The translations under genes and the position numbers were made by a program. From positions 1,321,377 through 1,385,376 of the forward strand of contig VXAY01007414.1 in assembly GCA_013399855.1 (NCBI GenBank): a stretch of 64,000 nucleotides of DNA. The letters run 5' to 3'. Origin of the DNA: Oxyruncus cristatus (taxonomy: Eukaryota; Chordata; Aves; Passeriformes; Cotingidae). Shown here piece after piece: positions 39,501 to 53,400 of the stretch. The notes below the pieces were generated by a model. It had not been told where the DNA came from and made no database searches. It saw nothing but the letters and a program-made list of their open reading frames with translations. The first letter of the stretch is position 1; every line of letters starts with the position of its first letter.

Positions 39501-42500
39501 CTGCTGCAGCCCCACATCTGCAGCCTTCCCTGCCTATAGGGAACCCCACTGCCTGGCCATACACACATCAAGTGCCTGGCTTGGCTTTCCTCTTGCTGGA
39601 TGCAAGGATGAGAACTCTGGGGGGATGTTCCTGCACATGGGCTGGGGCTGCTGAGACAGAGGAAACATCAGTGTCAGGTGCGAGCCTTTGAATGGGAGCA
39701 CCAGGTGTTTCGGGGCATGGACTTGGGGAGAGTTAATTTTTATGCGGTTCCACTCACATATAGCTACTCATCCTCCTGGTGTAGAGACAGTCACTGCCAC
39801 TGCCCAGCTCCAAAGACACTGCTGCTTTCAGGGCTCCAATGCTGCTTTGTTGATGCATAAGAGTATCTTAGTTTTGAAGGCTGGACTGAGAACTTGAATA
39901 CAGATTGAGTATCTGTCCCTTGAAGCAAGGTGATGTGACTTTTCAATAACAGTAGCACTACTGCAGTAAGGAGTTTCAATTTACCAAAAATATTGTAATT
40001 CAAACACAAATATTTTGTATTCTTTTCAAAGTGGTTATTTATTAGAAGAGAGCAAACCCATGTGGATCTTTTAGATATCTAGAAAGAATGATTGCAGAAG
40101 AGATTTCACATTTCACTCCATAAATCTAGGTGCATGTGACTAGCAGCCCTCAACACTTCGCCATCAGTGTCAAGTCCAGTGAATTTGTATCTGCTGGTTT
40201 CCTGGGAGGCACTGTGATATGGAGCACATGCTACAGATGAGGTGAACTACAGCACAGACAAAATGAAGTCTTCTTTGACTTAAGTCAGTGTTATGACCTG
40301 CCCCTCAAGGCAGAAGTAACTTTTGTTTTTTGCTAAAAAATCCCTTGGGGTGAATTAAAGAAAATCAATACTTAGATGATCAGTGTTCACAAATATACAT
40401 ATATAGGGTTTATTTTAGAACAATTTGGTTGCAAAGGAAAACAGGTATATAGTCAGGGACTACACACAAGAATACCCCCATCCCTAATACAGACCTTAGC
40501 CTGGAGGATTACACTGGGTTTAGCACGCCAGGTTGAAAACATCGGAGTGGTGTTTTTACAGTCAAAAATTAACGGTACATGTTACAGTTCCAGCCTAAGT
40601 CTCTCTGCTGTCAAGTGACATGTCCTGTGCCCCTTGTTGACTTGTGAAAACTCATCCCACTTTGGGAAAATCTCCATGCTACAGCATCTGCCATTTCTAG
40701 GCATTTTGTTCAGATATGCAAACTAGGTTGGGCTCCTGGAGCAAATTTCCCTTAAGTTGCTGTTAGATACAACACTGAACACAGGCAACCTTCCAAGCAA
40801 AGCATTGCTTATCCTTAGGAGTACAGCAATGAGTCTCAACACACACCAGCCATCCCTAAAGCGAAGCATGTCCTGGGGGCTGGTCAGATCCCACAAACTC
40901 CTGCTTCTGCAAGGGCCAGGCTGCAGCAGGACTCTGAGTCATGCCAACTTCAAGCTCCAGCAAGGGTCCCTCTTACAGAGCCAGCCTGGCCTGTTCCACC
41001 AGTGTTCCCATGTGCTCTCTGGACCTGTTTCTTATGAAAGAATATTGTGCCCAGCTTGGACAGAAACAAAACTTCAAAGGCTTTGATACCTGCATTGTGA
41101 TTTAAATATGCCTGCAGAGCTGGCCAAATTCAGAGATTATCAGTTCTGAAATACATTTTATCATTAGCACACCAATAATACTGTAGGTATTTATTATCTT
41201 ATGTGCAGGGTAGGAAACATTTGGCTTTGTGTTCTGGCCTCTGGAAACCAAGTGCCCGGGAGACTGGATGAAAACAGATCCTCCCTATATAATTGACTTT
41301 GGGAACAATTAAAAAGGTAAGAAAAGAGAGGTATTCCCTCTTCTCCCAGGAAATAAGTGAATTCTCAAGTGCATGTACATATACACAATCTGAAAGAAGT
41401 TTTGAAGGACATCAGTGTTTCAAGAGCAAGGCGTGGTACCAAGAGGTGTGAAATGCTGCAGGAGCACTGTCACGGAAACAGGTCATCTGTAGGTATGAAA
41501 GTGCCACCACCCTGGTCTCCTAAGGCTGTAGGCAGATCCAGAAAGGACAAATCACCTTTGGTTGTGCACATGTCTAAGCTTTCAGTTATGAGGTGTTTAT
41601 GTGGTGCTTCACATATGAGTATGAGAGGGAAGCTTACCGCCAACAAACCAACAACTGAAACCCCAATCACACAGCGAAACGTGAGAGAGCAGAAGTTAAG
41701 GTGCACATCAAGGGTGGAGATTGGGAACAGTGGATTTTTGGCCTCATGGCTAACCATGAAAGGAGAATGAAAGGCAGAATGGCCAAAAATCAGAGGAAAA
41801 AAACTACTCATGGCTGACTAAAACCAAGTATTTGCAGTTTCCCAGCCAAGACAGCTGTCACTGCACACCTTTAGCAAGGCCAAAAGGTGGGGGAAAGCTT
41901 GACCACCCTGGGACAAGGGCTTCAGAAGGCTGAAGCAGCTGAGGATAACAACTGCTGCCTCAGACAGAATCACAGGGCTCTCACCTCTTGGGTGTCTTGC
42001 AGTATTGGACACTCTTTTCCAAGCATTGATTAGATGTGTTTGAAATGTGTTATGTTTGTCTGGCATGTGGTGGGAAAAACATCCCCGAAGGTTTTAGCAC
42101 AAATGAAGCCTGTATTAAAGTTACTGATATGGCAGTAGTTTGAAGCAAAGGTTTAAACAAATCTAGGTACTTGTTCAAGAAGAAACAAAATACAGAGCAT
42201 TTTCAGGCATAAAGGCATCGTAGGCAATTTTTCTTATCTACTTGGTATAAAGCACACTTATTCATTCTCCTCTCCTAAAACCAACAAATGTACTTCTCCT
42301 TCAACAAACAGTGTATTTTACAGTGTATACTAAATTTCTTTTATTTTTTTGACCTTCTGAGTAGAATATGAGGCTTTTGAGTTTGATGGAAACCATCTCC
42401 AGCTCTTTACTTGAGACACCTGCATTTAATCTATGAATATTCTCCGAAGTTTTTTATACTCTGCGAGAGAAGGCTGCAATCATGCAACTCAGATGTGATT

Positions 42501-43378
42501 ACCAGTCTAAATCACTCACCAGGTCAAACTTGCTTCGAAAGCCCATATCTATCATATGGACTCCTGAACTGAATTCAACTTCTGATTTAAAACAATGAAG
42601 CAAGTCAGGAAAACACAACTGTGAACAGAACACTCTGTTGACATTCCATATGCAGAGGTCCCGAAGACACTTAGTACTTGTCTACATTATTGACTGCAAT
42701 ATAATAACAGAAAAATACTCAAATGAGAATTGAAGGTACCATTAGCTGTCAAGCGATAGTAACATGGAGCTCAGAGAAGGCTCATTTATCTGATGAGAAG
42801 CAGTTCCCAATATAAACATAGTTAAGAGGTAATGATGAAAACTGAGGTTTGCATGCCAAAACCCACAAGTATATCCACAGGTTTCCCAGTATAAGTTGGC
42901 ATTTTATTGACCCAATTACCTAATGTTCCAGCTGAGCAAAATACTTAAGCATATTTAGGATACTCTAATGTTACTGAAGTTTATAAAAGTTGGTGGGTGG
43001 GAAGTGCTATAATGAAGAGACAGAAATGAAGCCAAATGTGATCAACATAATTTTCAGTTGAACAAATTTTCAGTTACAACTGGTTGAAAAACCCAAAAAC
43101 GTCTTTCACAAAGTTCTGAAGAAAACTAGTTTAAATTCTTACACATGAAATTACCTGAAGACTGGAGATTGTGTTTTCCTTCTCCCACTTTTCTCCCCTT
43201 CTCTCCATTCCCCCTATGTTCACTCTCTTATTTCCCTTTCTTTCCTTTACCTTTCTGGTGGAAAAATGCAAAGGGGAAAGTTGGAGACATTGATTTTATG
43301 AAAAGATACAGGAACTTCTTTTAATTCTTTTTCCATAGTTCTTCTTTTAGAGCAAATGCTATTTAACCAAGGAGATTT
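30541..43378. other. Intergenic stretch, no recognised gene
   Basis: No supported exon. It includes a very AT-rich patch at about 30547-30660, an (AATA)n-like run at about 31447-31472 and a purine-rich G/A tract near 36515-36550. A 137-codon open frame at 41357-41770 shows no family motif and no coding signature that I can recognise. Confidence 0.5.

Positions 43379-43450
<72 letters not shown>
43379..43450. repeat. (GATA)18 microsatellite
   Basis: The tract is 72 bp of perfect tetranucleotide repeat, 18 units with no interruption. Perfect tracts of this length are usually polymorphic. Confidence 0.99.
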
Positions 43451-43452
<2 letters not shown>

Positions 43453-46400
43453 GACAGGCTTTTACTTCAAGGTTCTGCTAAAACCAGGCATTAACACCCT
43501 TCCAGTTAGAAAATTACTTTCAGCTTTTTAAGGCTACTTTCAAGAGACACCATTTAATTGGATTGCACCAGGCTGTCTGGAGAGTGGTTTGTCTCCCTTT
43601 GAAGAGCCTATGAACAAAAGATACAATACTGCAGGTCACAATGTGCCTGCAGAGCTCCAAGGAAGGACTGAAGGAAGCTACACAAACTGCAGCTGGCCAA
43701 GAAACTCTGTTATAGTGGTAACAATTCAATTATTTAATGCAAACAAGAGTTTCTTGGATCCCTTTTTTGCAGTCATTTGACTTTTATATGTCCAGAGCCA
43801 GAAGTGAAAGACATGTAGATAGAGAGATGCTGAAGTCCAGCATATGGGCAACTCAGGTATTTTGAGGCCCACTCACCACCTATTTCTGTCGGGCAGCACA
43901 GGCACTGCCACTAACACAGTCAATACCTTCTGAGCCTTATTTTAAGGCAAACCCTCCAAGCAGAGGAAGGGGCACCAGGCTTGGTGGCACAGCATGCTTC
44001 TAGACATGTGCATAAGGAAGTGCACGTCAGGCCTCTGAAGAGAAAAGTAAGGTGCATCAAGAGAGCTGTTGTGCAAAGTGGACAAACGTCAAGATGGTTT
44101 GGCCTGTTAGGGAAAGAGCATAAACAGTACCAGCTGCTGAAGGCCAGAAGAGACAGGCAGTTTTTGATCCAGCCTGGAGGATGGTGGTTCTATTTTCAAC
44201 AGCATTTCACAAATACTTCTTTTCTTCTTCCTCTTAATTTTATCCATGGCTAATTTAGGCTACTTTCACAATGTCTCTAATCTTCTTCTGATAGCAATTA
44301 TTTCTTTAAGTCCTTAAAATCAGGACAAATGCAATTGGTGAAATCATCACATAAAATATCTCTTTTTTTGCTTTTTTAATAGAAAAGGCTGAAATAAATT
44401 TTTGGAGAAGTATCTTTCAAAATTATTTCTAAATGGAGGTCATTTGACAGCACCTCTCTTTCATTCATATCTAATAAATAATAACATCTCCAAAAAGAAG
44501 AAATAGATGTACAGTTTTTAAAAATGGTAAAGTTTCTGCTGAGAACACATGAGCTTTAACTTGCCCAGACCCTGACAGAAGCATACCTGTGCTACTGCAA
44601 CACTCTGATCTGGACCCCCCCCAACACTCTAAAATCTTCACATATGGCAGAGAGCCTATGAAGCACTCAGGCAGGACAAATTTCTTTCTTCTCTGTATTA
44701 CTAGGGTGCTACCCATGACCAGGATGAATTGCACCGCTCTTTCGACTTCTTTGTACTGCTCTATTCATCTCCTCAGATCTACAGTTACAGTTTACAACCA
44801 TGGGAACAGAAGGCAGGCAGACAAGATGATCTCTAGAAATGTGCACTACTACTATTCCTGTTTAGTGCCACTTCAGGAAGCACTTCAGGTGACTAATTCA
44901 GATAGTATCTATGAAATACTGACCCCCAAAAGAGTCACTGCTAAAAAACTGTGATAGCTGCAATTAATCTTCTTCAGAACAGAACAAAAACACTCATGAA
45001 GTCTTATAATTTTATTTATTTCAGTAAAGTTCTCTTAAAACATATTACAATATAGTATTAACTGAAGCAAGTATCTAAACAGTATTTTTAAAACAAGGCA
45101 ATATTTCAAAGTAGGAAATTTCATTAAAAGCACCATTTGAAACTAGTTTAGTTTTCACAGTGTACTACCATCTGCAGAGAACAGAGGAACACCCAAAATA
45201 CTGAAATAGACTTAACATATTCTGCCCGGTTTTGACTTCATAGAAAGCATAAAAAAATTGCATAGGTAATAAAATATATTCAGGTAAAATCTTTGAACTT
45301 GCAAAATGTTTCACAATACAAAACAATTCAGGTTTTTGTAAGCCAAATCCTTTTTCCTCTTGAATGAGCAGCACTATACAACCTAAACTATCTTCCTTCT
45401 GTAATGGTCAAGTTTTCTATAACAACAGGTTGCCCATTATCTGTATAATGCAGTGAAATAACCACCTGCCTTCCTTGATGTATTAACTTAAACTCCTTCT
45501 GTACAGCTAGATTCTGCCAGATTCATACTTACTCTGTTACTTTATGAATACTTCCTCTGGAAACACTCTCTAGCAGAAAGGATTTGAGAGACTGTCTGCA
45601 GCTATTTTAACCATATTCATGAATGTGGTTGGTATCAAAAATGCAAAAGAGAAGTTTTTAAATGTATTCTGTACTTCACAGTACTATATTGTGCTATTAA
45701 CAGAAAGAAACCACATGGGAAAAAATCAATTAAAAAGTTCAAAAGTTGTAAATATAATTAGTAAGATATACTTGTCAATAAGATATGCAATTCATTACAG
45801 CAAACGGGATAAGTGCCATAAAAGGAGCATTCATTGTGCATTGATTCAGGATCATAGTGCACCGCTTAACGTTGCACGTTATGAGGCAACATATATCATT
45901 TTCATAGATGCAAAGGCTATATACTATGCCATTAATTAGGCTATCCTAAATTCACACCAATTCCAACACATTCACTTCAAACTCCTGTTGCTATAACCAC
46001 GGTCAGTTAGTGACCTCAACTAGATTCAGGCATTTCCTTTTTTCAAAAGGGAGAGATGTAAAAGAGGTCTTTTCTTGCTTGAAATAAGGCCAAGCTTACT
46101 GCAAATTGCAAGTAATAATAATACATACTGCATAGGACCTTTTTTTGTCATTTGAGGGCCTTATCACAGATAACATGAGTAAAACATTATCAGGTGCATT
46201 ATCACTACCAGATGGATGCAAAATACTGTGTTTCTGCCGCTGTGCATCTAAAAGTCTACTCTGAATTTAAGGGCAATTTTGGGCACTCACAACAGAGTCC
46301 TCCAAAAAGATTTACTACATTGAAGAATTCAAACTCTGGAACCTCTCTTAGCTGTAATAATGTTCACTTGTACCTGCCTCATAGTTTCTGCATCCTTTAA

Positions 46401-48613
46401 TAATGGTGCATTTAAATGTAAGTACCACCATGGGCATAATACAGGATTGGAGCATCGTTCTCTTCCCTGTTCAAGCAATTCCACTGATCTCACAATCTCA
46501 CTCAAATAAAGCATACTCATACAAATCACGCCATTAGATTTGCTATATGCTATATATAGGCAAATGTTTATTATCTTCAAGTAACATCTGCACTTTGCTA
46601 AAGATCTACCAGATTATGTCTAACACCAGATTCTGACATATGCTACACAGGTTTAAATCCAGAATGACTCTCAGGTTGTCATACTGGGGAACGCCAGCCT
46701 TCAACACAACGGCATAGCACGAAACAGCAAAGGAAAAAAGGGGTTCTGTTTGTAAGAAAGTGACTTTAACTTCCTCTGAAACAAAAACATAAGCATGTAA
46801 TTTCTAGGTTTCTCTAACATTGTCTTCCCCTGAACTCTTACTTTAGAAATACCCAGGTCTGCTCTCTGTAGAGCTCCTCTTACATCACGTGCACCCTTCT
46901 ACAGAAAGCAGATGGGTATGTCAGAAAACTTTAACTCCTGTGCCAGTTCATCTTTTTTTAGTTTCAGTGGGCTTCCAGAGTGAAGTACCCAGAAAAACTG
47001 CTCTACTCTTCTGGTAATGCAGCTCTTCTGCACACAACATATACACATTTTCATTCCCAAAGTCTGTCTCTATCACTGCAAAATATCCTCTACAACAATA
47101 ACAGTATTTTGCAAATGTTGAACACCTTTAATAGTAGTTTTAATTCATCCTTCCTTATGACCTTGTGAGAACAAATGAGACCCTGGCTACACACAGGCAC
47201 TGAGATCTCTGTCACAGACAGATTTTGGGGACACCAGGATGACTGGTTTGTGTACTTGTGCTGGCTGCAACACAATGCCCAGTGATGTGTCTTGTGATAG
47301 ACTGCTTAGACTTTGCAGCTTAAAGCAAGAAAAACTACAGTTCTTTATTTGGAGCAGGAGAGCAGTTTGTCCAAAGCCTGTATCCTTGAGGATACTCTTG
47401 GTGGGGGAAAAAAAAAAAAAAAAAGGAAAGATAAATTCAGGTGTTAAGGGGACAGTTACAACGTTACAAGAAAAAACAACTGCCAGATAGAGGTCTTGCA
47501 ATTGGGTTCATTCTTTTACAGAAAATTATAGGAGGACACTATACAGCAAAAACAGCGTGACAACCTCAAAAACAAATGAAGAGCAAATGTATATTTTAGA
47601 TATACATACTCAGGCAGACACTTATATTAAAGGTATATCGTGCATAATATTCCTTTCCAGTAAGGTTGATTTAAGCAGCCTGCAAGTGCATTGTTAACGT
47701 CCCTCTTCTATAATTAGGTTTGTAATACAAATATCTATCCTTTTGTAGGAATGCTGAAAGAAAGCTGAAAAGAAATGCGGCAAGGCATGCCATTTACTCC
47801 TAACAAAAGGAATGAGAAAGGAGAGTGAAGCTGCATTTGTGGAGGAGAAAGGAGAAAATGGGACAAAACACTCTACACAGATCCGAAAAAAATAAGAATA
47901 ATTTGATGGAAAAGTTGGAAGAAGACAAAAATTAGTGTCAATGAATACAAATTTTCTTTGAATTAACTGAGTGACTTAACAAAAAAAAAAATGCACCTTT
48001 TTAAATTCAGCATCTGTTCAGCAAAATAAATAGGCTTTGTGAATAGTGTTCCTTTTTGGTCAGAAAAGCATTTTGTTATTTATATGAAATTGAATAAAAA
48101 TTTTCCTAATTTTCAAAAGTCTTATTTTCAAGACATTCCTTTAGTAGTTGTTTATTTTTGCCTATCCACTCTTACTTTTTAGGATAGACTTCCTTCTCTT
48201 CCTGCAACTTTTCATGGGCAAAAGTAAAAATGGGGAAAAGCCTTCCCAATAATTCAAATGCAGATTATTTCCAAATTAAATTAGAACAGTCATTAGTTCC
48301 ACTGTTTTTGTTATAAAAACAATATTCTATTTTCAACCCAGTCCATTTCTATAATATTAAGAATGTATACTCCAGTGTTGCCATATCATCACCTCTAGTT
48401 TGAGGCATGTTCTCTCCATTTATAGAAAGCACATTCTGTAAAATGTAGACAAATTTGACTCACAGTGCATTTAGTCTTATTATTAACCTGTTGAGAGAAG
48501 AAACTGAAAGCAGGTTTCCATTGGCCGTGCTGCATTCACTTACAGTCCTAAAATGTATTTACCCTCACCTGCAATTTTTTGTGGTCCAGAAATAACCAAT
48601 TTTAAGGGATAGC
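43451..48613. other. Intergenic stretch before the minus-strand gene, including its likely 3' UTR end
   Basis: No supported exon. An A run is present at 47408-47424. The right part may contain 3' UTR of the minus-strand gene if a poly(A) signal further left than 48614 is used; other TTTATT hexamers occur to the left. Confidence 0.5.
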
Positions 48614-48619
48614 TTTATT
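48614..48619 (-). promoter_or_regulatory. Candidate poly(A) signal of the minus-strand gene
   Basis: TTTATT on the plus strand reads AATAAA on the gene strand, about 260 nt past the stop codon at 48881. Other hexamers occur further downstream, so its use is uncertain. Confidence 0.35.
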
Positions 48620-48880
48620 AAAAATAAGAGAGTTTGATCCAAATTCAAGGTTCCCCTGCCTGAAGATGTTAACAGAATTAAACTCTTGGAGCACTGAAAG
48701 CTTTTGTTTTCTTTAAGCACTGATCATTTAATTCAGATTATATTTAAATATTCCTAAAATTGAGAGCATTTTGGCGGGATGATCTGCTCATGTCAACACA
48801 GTATCAAATAGATATAGAATCAGAGTACAATATAAATACAATTTAAACCCCAATTCTGTGCTAACTTCACTGCACAGAAA

Positions 48881-50400
48881 TTAAGATGAAATCCATAAAA
48901 TAGATATACTGGTTCCATGTTCATGAGTGATCTGATTGATCCTTCCACGCACACAGTCAAGAGAAACTGATATCAATGTTCCATTATGTACTCCAAAAGA
49001 TGCACGGAGGGATACACTGGTCCACATGCTTCCCTCTGGCATCTGACCTCCAATCTGCTGAGCAATTGCTGTGGGTTGCATGTGATCCATGGTCAACTGA
49101 CTGAGAGTCATTTTGAGCACATTGCATGAGTGGATTAGCTTTAAGGTAAATGCAAGGCTGGCAACTCCCTTTTCAGTAAAAAGGAAATACTTCTGAGCAA
49201 GCTGTCCAGAAGAAACCAGCTGTATCTGTTTCTCATTGGATGACACCTGGGTGAAACCCAGTAATTTGTTTCTCACAGCTCCAGTAGGCAGACCTGTAAC
49301 AGAAACTGTGGCTGATATGGCACTAGAAACTGCTGAAGGGATCCAAATGAGGCTAAACATACTAATTCCAGAACTATCTCCAAAATACCGAACATTACAC
49401 TGTGCAGGAGAAAGTATCTCAAAGCTAATCAGATCTCCAGCACCAACCTTCGTGGCCCCAGAGGCAGATATCGATGTGTCTCTGTAATTTACCCCAGATT
49501 TGAATACATTCATCAGTTCTCTGTTGGTACCATTTCTATTGATATAAGAAATTAAGGAGAAGCCCTCACGGACACATGTATGACCCATAGAATACAATGC
49601 TTGGTGAAATACAAATTTGACAACACCGGTTTCAGTGAACTTTATAGCTCTGCCATCATGAGATAAACTTAGTATGTAAGGGTCAGAAACAGAAATTATT
49701 TTAAAGGTAGGTCGGTAATTTGTTTGGTAATGCATTGCTGTTGACAGCTGTGCACTGAATGCTACAGCACCTGTGTCATGGGACAACCAAAACAAACTGA
49801 GTGGGGTAATAAGATCATAAATATTTAAGTCTTTGCTTTGATTGCAGAATTGATTTGGGCTCCTCAAATACACAGAAAGAGTTTGGCTGGGCTCCACTTC
49901 AGCAGCGCTGCTTAAACCAATGCTCTGGAAATACTTTCCTTCTGGCTGCTCAATCCGAACACCACTCAGTTCATAGCCTTCCTCGCTGCCATTGAGCTTT
50001 AGGGAAAGTTGCAAAAAGTTCCTGCAGTTGTGCTTTACTGCAAAATTTAGGTCAGTCCACAACAGACCATGTTGCCTGAACACCAGGCTGCTATCTTCAA
50101 CAAATAGGATTTCACAGGGAAGCTTTCCCTTTATCTTCAAGTTCAAGCCAGAGTAGACCTGTGAGATGCCAGACTTCACAGAGGGGAGAATAATATTTGC
50201 AGCCCAAGACTCTGAGAGCTTGTTTTCACCGGTTGTTGAACAAACCGTGTCACTGACAGTGGAACAAGGCATGGCCACCATTCCATCTTCACATTTTAAA
50301 CACGCTTGGCATTCCTGCATTTCCTTATTAAAGAAATACTCCTCTCCACACATTCCCAAAGCTGCATCTTTCTCAGCAATTCCAAGGCACCGGAAACCAC
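48881..50400 (-). CDS. Terminal coding exon: end of EGF, second TNFR-like repeat, three C1q-like repeats
   Basis: The exon is 1,520 nt, with acceptor tttcctgtgaacag, two bases completing glycine, 505 codons and TAA at 48883-48881. Residues 1-4 finish the EGF. Residues about 14-55 form a TNF-receptor-like repeat (MCGEEYFF...CQACLKC...DTVCS). Three repeats follow at about 62-207, 208-353 and 354-505. Each has a G-x-x-x-hydrophobic strand (FRQHGLLW, FTETGVVKF, FTEKGVASL), then a cysteine (HNC, HTC, HSC), a second cysteine about 60 residues later, and an ending of SLFWLSHD, SLIWIPS or SILWISS. AFSAQL at the start of the second repeat and AGDLIS within it match C1q-domain landmarks. Confidence 0.9.
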
Positions 50401-53400
50401 CTGTTCACAGGAAACAGACAATTTTTATTGTCATACCTTTAAGATACTAAAAATAAGAACTCTACAGCTCCACATATCAAGTATCTTTGATAATATATCT
50501 AATCATAAGGGAGAAAACAGCAGCCAGTTATGATGTTAGATCACTTTCTGCTATTAAAGGAACCTTGATAGCTAATAGAGAGGAAATAACTCAGCTTGTC
50601 CAAGCCAAGCACAATGGTTTAGAGTGAAAGAGGAGCTACAGAGGGGCAATTCTAACTAAAACCTGCAATGTATCAGATGCAATGACAATGCTCCAAAGAC
50701 ACTCCCTTCCCTGAGGTGAAAGACATGGTGACTAACTGGTGTACTGAGCAGCTCAGATACTTTCAGCTAAGGGAGAGTTCCCCTATACATGGAGAAATGT
50801 GCACTGCCTGCCCAGCCACATCACATGGTATCCCTGTGGTGGCTGTGATTGCTAAAGCAGTGCTTTGCAACCCAAGGAACAGGGATCCCCAGCATTCACT
50901 CTGTGCACAGTTTTTAAAGAACCTGCAAGAGACAAATAGGAAAACCAAAACTGTAAACAGCATGCTTAAAATCAGTATGCGTAAGTCCATGCATTCAAAA
51001 AGTGGAAGACCACTGTCCTAAGACACAGGACGCCAATGGTTGTGATAAAGCTAAAATAAAACACTGCTGCAAACAGTAAAGAGAATATCTAGACACAGTG
51101 TTTGAAATTATTTGACATAAAGTAATTTTGGGCTTTATGACCTTAGCAGATGAAAGAATGCACACGCAAAGAGCAAGTTTTAAAAACAGGCTGTAATTTT
51201 CTATGGCAATTTTCCAAGAGCACTGCCAGCTGCCAGTGCTTCCAGCTGGAGCAACCAGAATCCAAAACCTTTTTGTATGGAGCTTTCAGGATATAAATCA
51301 ACAGACAAGATCTGAGGCACCCTAAAGAATAACCACCTGCAGCTTGTGCCTCAAAATGTAATCACTAATGCACCCACTTATGCTTTTGCCACCATAATTA
51401 AAACTCAATAATCAGCTTTCTTATAGCTCTTCTTAAATATCCTTTACTATCATAATCCTGCATCATGAATGTGCCTTATTCTTCAGCTGGAAAGTTCCTG
51501 TATCTGGGCTGGTATTTCCCCTAAGACTGGGACTACAAGCATTTGATATGGATCCCAACAAGCCATATTTCTCCACTGCTAGCCCCAAGGTGGGGCTGCC
51601 TATGCCGACTGATGCAGACAGAAAAGCTTGCCACATGTACTGTAAACTGCAAGATAGAGCAGTATACATGTACCTGGCCCACAAGGGAGATCAGAGTATT
51701 GGCTTGAACTCACTCCTGATACTACATTATTCAGCAGAGAACACCAGACACTGTGTTACTTTATACAGGCTTCATATATTCACCCTCATATCACTTTGTC
51801 TACTTACATTTCATTCATTTAAGCGATGATTCTCCACTAACCCCAATATGTAGGACTGTCCAATTTATGATGTGAGAACGCTCTTTCTAAGACCAGGTAC
51901 CATTTTCTCAGAGCTCATTGCAGAACATTAAGATATTCTCCATTTGATAAAACATCAGGAGAAATGTAACACTTTGTTCCCCTCTGCAAGTGTCTGGCTT
52001 TTTTATGAGAAACAAAACCCAAATAAGTAAGATCACATTTTTTCAACTAAGAACATTCTAAAGGGAATACAGAAAAAAAATCCCAGACAAACTTTCCCTT
52101 TGAAATCAGTTTTAACCATGATGTAATTGCTCACCTGACAGTTCTTTACCACTTCTACTTCTCATATCAATAGCTCCACCACCACTGAGAAATACTGGAT
52201 GAACTGATACTGAGTACACAAATACAGCTGGTTCACAAGGCAGAGAAGATTTGCAGTCGTGCCCAGAAATCCTTTTTATGCTATTTGCTTCTTTAAAATA
52301 TTTTAATGTATATTTGAGAATTTTTATAAATATCAAGTTTTACAAATGCATGTGGTGACTACTCACTCCAGCTTGCTGTCCAGTCTAACCAACACAAGTT
52401 GGTTAGGTCTGCAGCAGGTGTTACCCCTGGGTGTGCTTCAAATAGGTGACTTCAAAGCAGCACACAAGCTGCTTTATACTATGGACACAGTGGCAAGAGT
52501 AGCACTCTACCCTTTGCCCAGAAGAGGTCAAGCAGCAAATGATAGCCAAACACCATAAAGCCAGCACAGCAGCATGCTGTGACTGCTTCCTACTGCTCTT
52601 TACTGCCTGACAATCTCTCCCAGCTCTTCCTGGCTCCTGCTCTGGGCACTGCTGCACCTGGTTTAACAATGAGCAACCCAGCTCAACCTGGTTTTGTGAA
52701 ATCGAGTTTTTCTGCAGCCCACTCCCCAGCCCTTGCCACTCATGGAAGCCAGGTAATTGCAAGACAGCTAGAGTAAGCCATGCATGTATTTTTCTGCTGT
52801 TACTACTCATAACTGCCTCATGCAAAGATGAGATTCAAGAAGATTAAGTATGGGAATCCATCTCTTTTTAAACCCTCTACATCAAATTTGGTTCATCACA
52901 TATCAACATGGCTAATTACAAATTGGGGCTCTCTGTCTAGGTTCCCATTCCTCTTCCCCTTGTGTCCCACAGTAAGTTCTACAGTAAGTTCTACAGTAAG
53001 TCCTCTTTAGCTTGCAGGTCATTCCAGGGAGACTGCCTTTGGTTGACTCCATTTCTTGGACCACTTTCCTGTGATTATCCAAGAGGGAAATGATGCACTG
53101 GACTCCATTTTTCCTGCCTACATACCTCCAACTGTTATTGAAACTTGATGACTATTTCATCAAATAACCTAGCAACTCTCACCCCAGATAAAAGTGAGAA
53201 AAAACAGTAGGGGAAGAAGCTATGATGTAGAGGAAAGTGAAAGGATGAAGAAGGAAAGGCTCCTAATTGCACATTTTTTGATTGTTATTTGCTCCGTCTT
53301 CCCTCACACTGTACAGTGAAGAGGAGTTGCTACAGATGCAACAACCTTTGCGTGCAGCTCAAGAAACCACATTCAACATCTGGAACTCATATGTCACATC

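Noticed and set aside
41357..41770. 137-codon plus-strand frame in the gene-poor stretch
   Set aside because: No domain, no flanking splice pattern, no signal peptide and unremarkable composition; an equally long antisense frame overlaps it, so chance is likelier.
43379..43450. Possible CRISPR-like array
   Set aside because: It is a plain 4-bp microsatellite without spacers, in a vertebrate genome.
49236..49487. Plus-strand frame inside the last exon of the minus-strand gene
   Set aside because: It is the antisense shadow of the C1q-like coding region.
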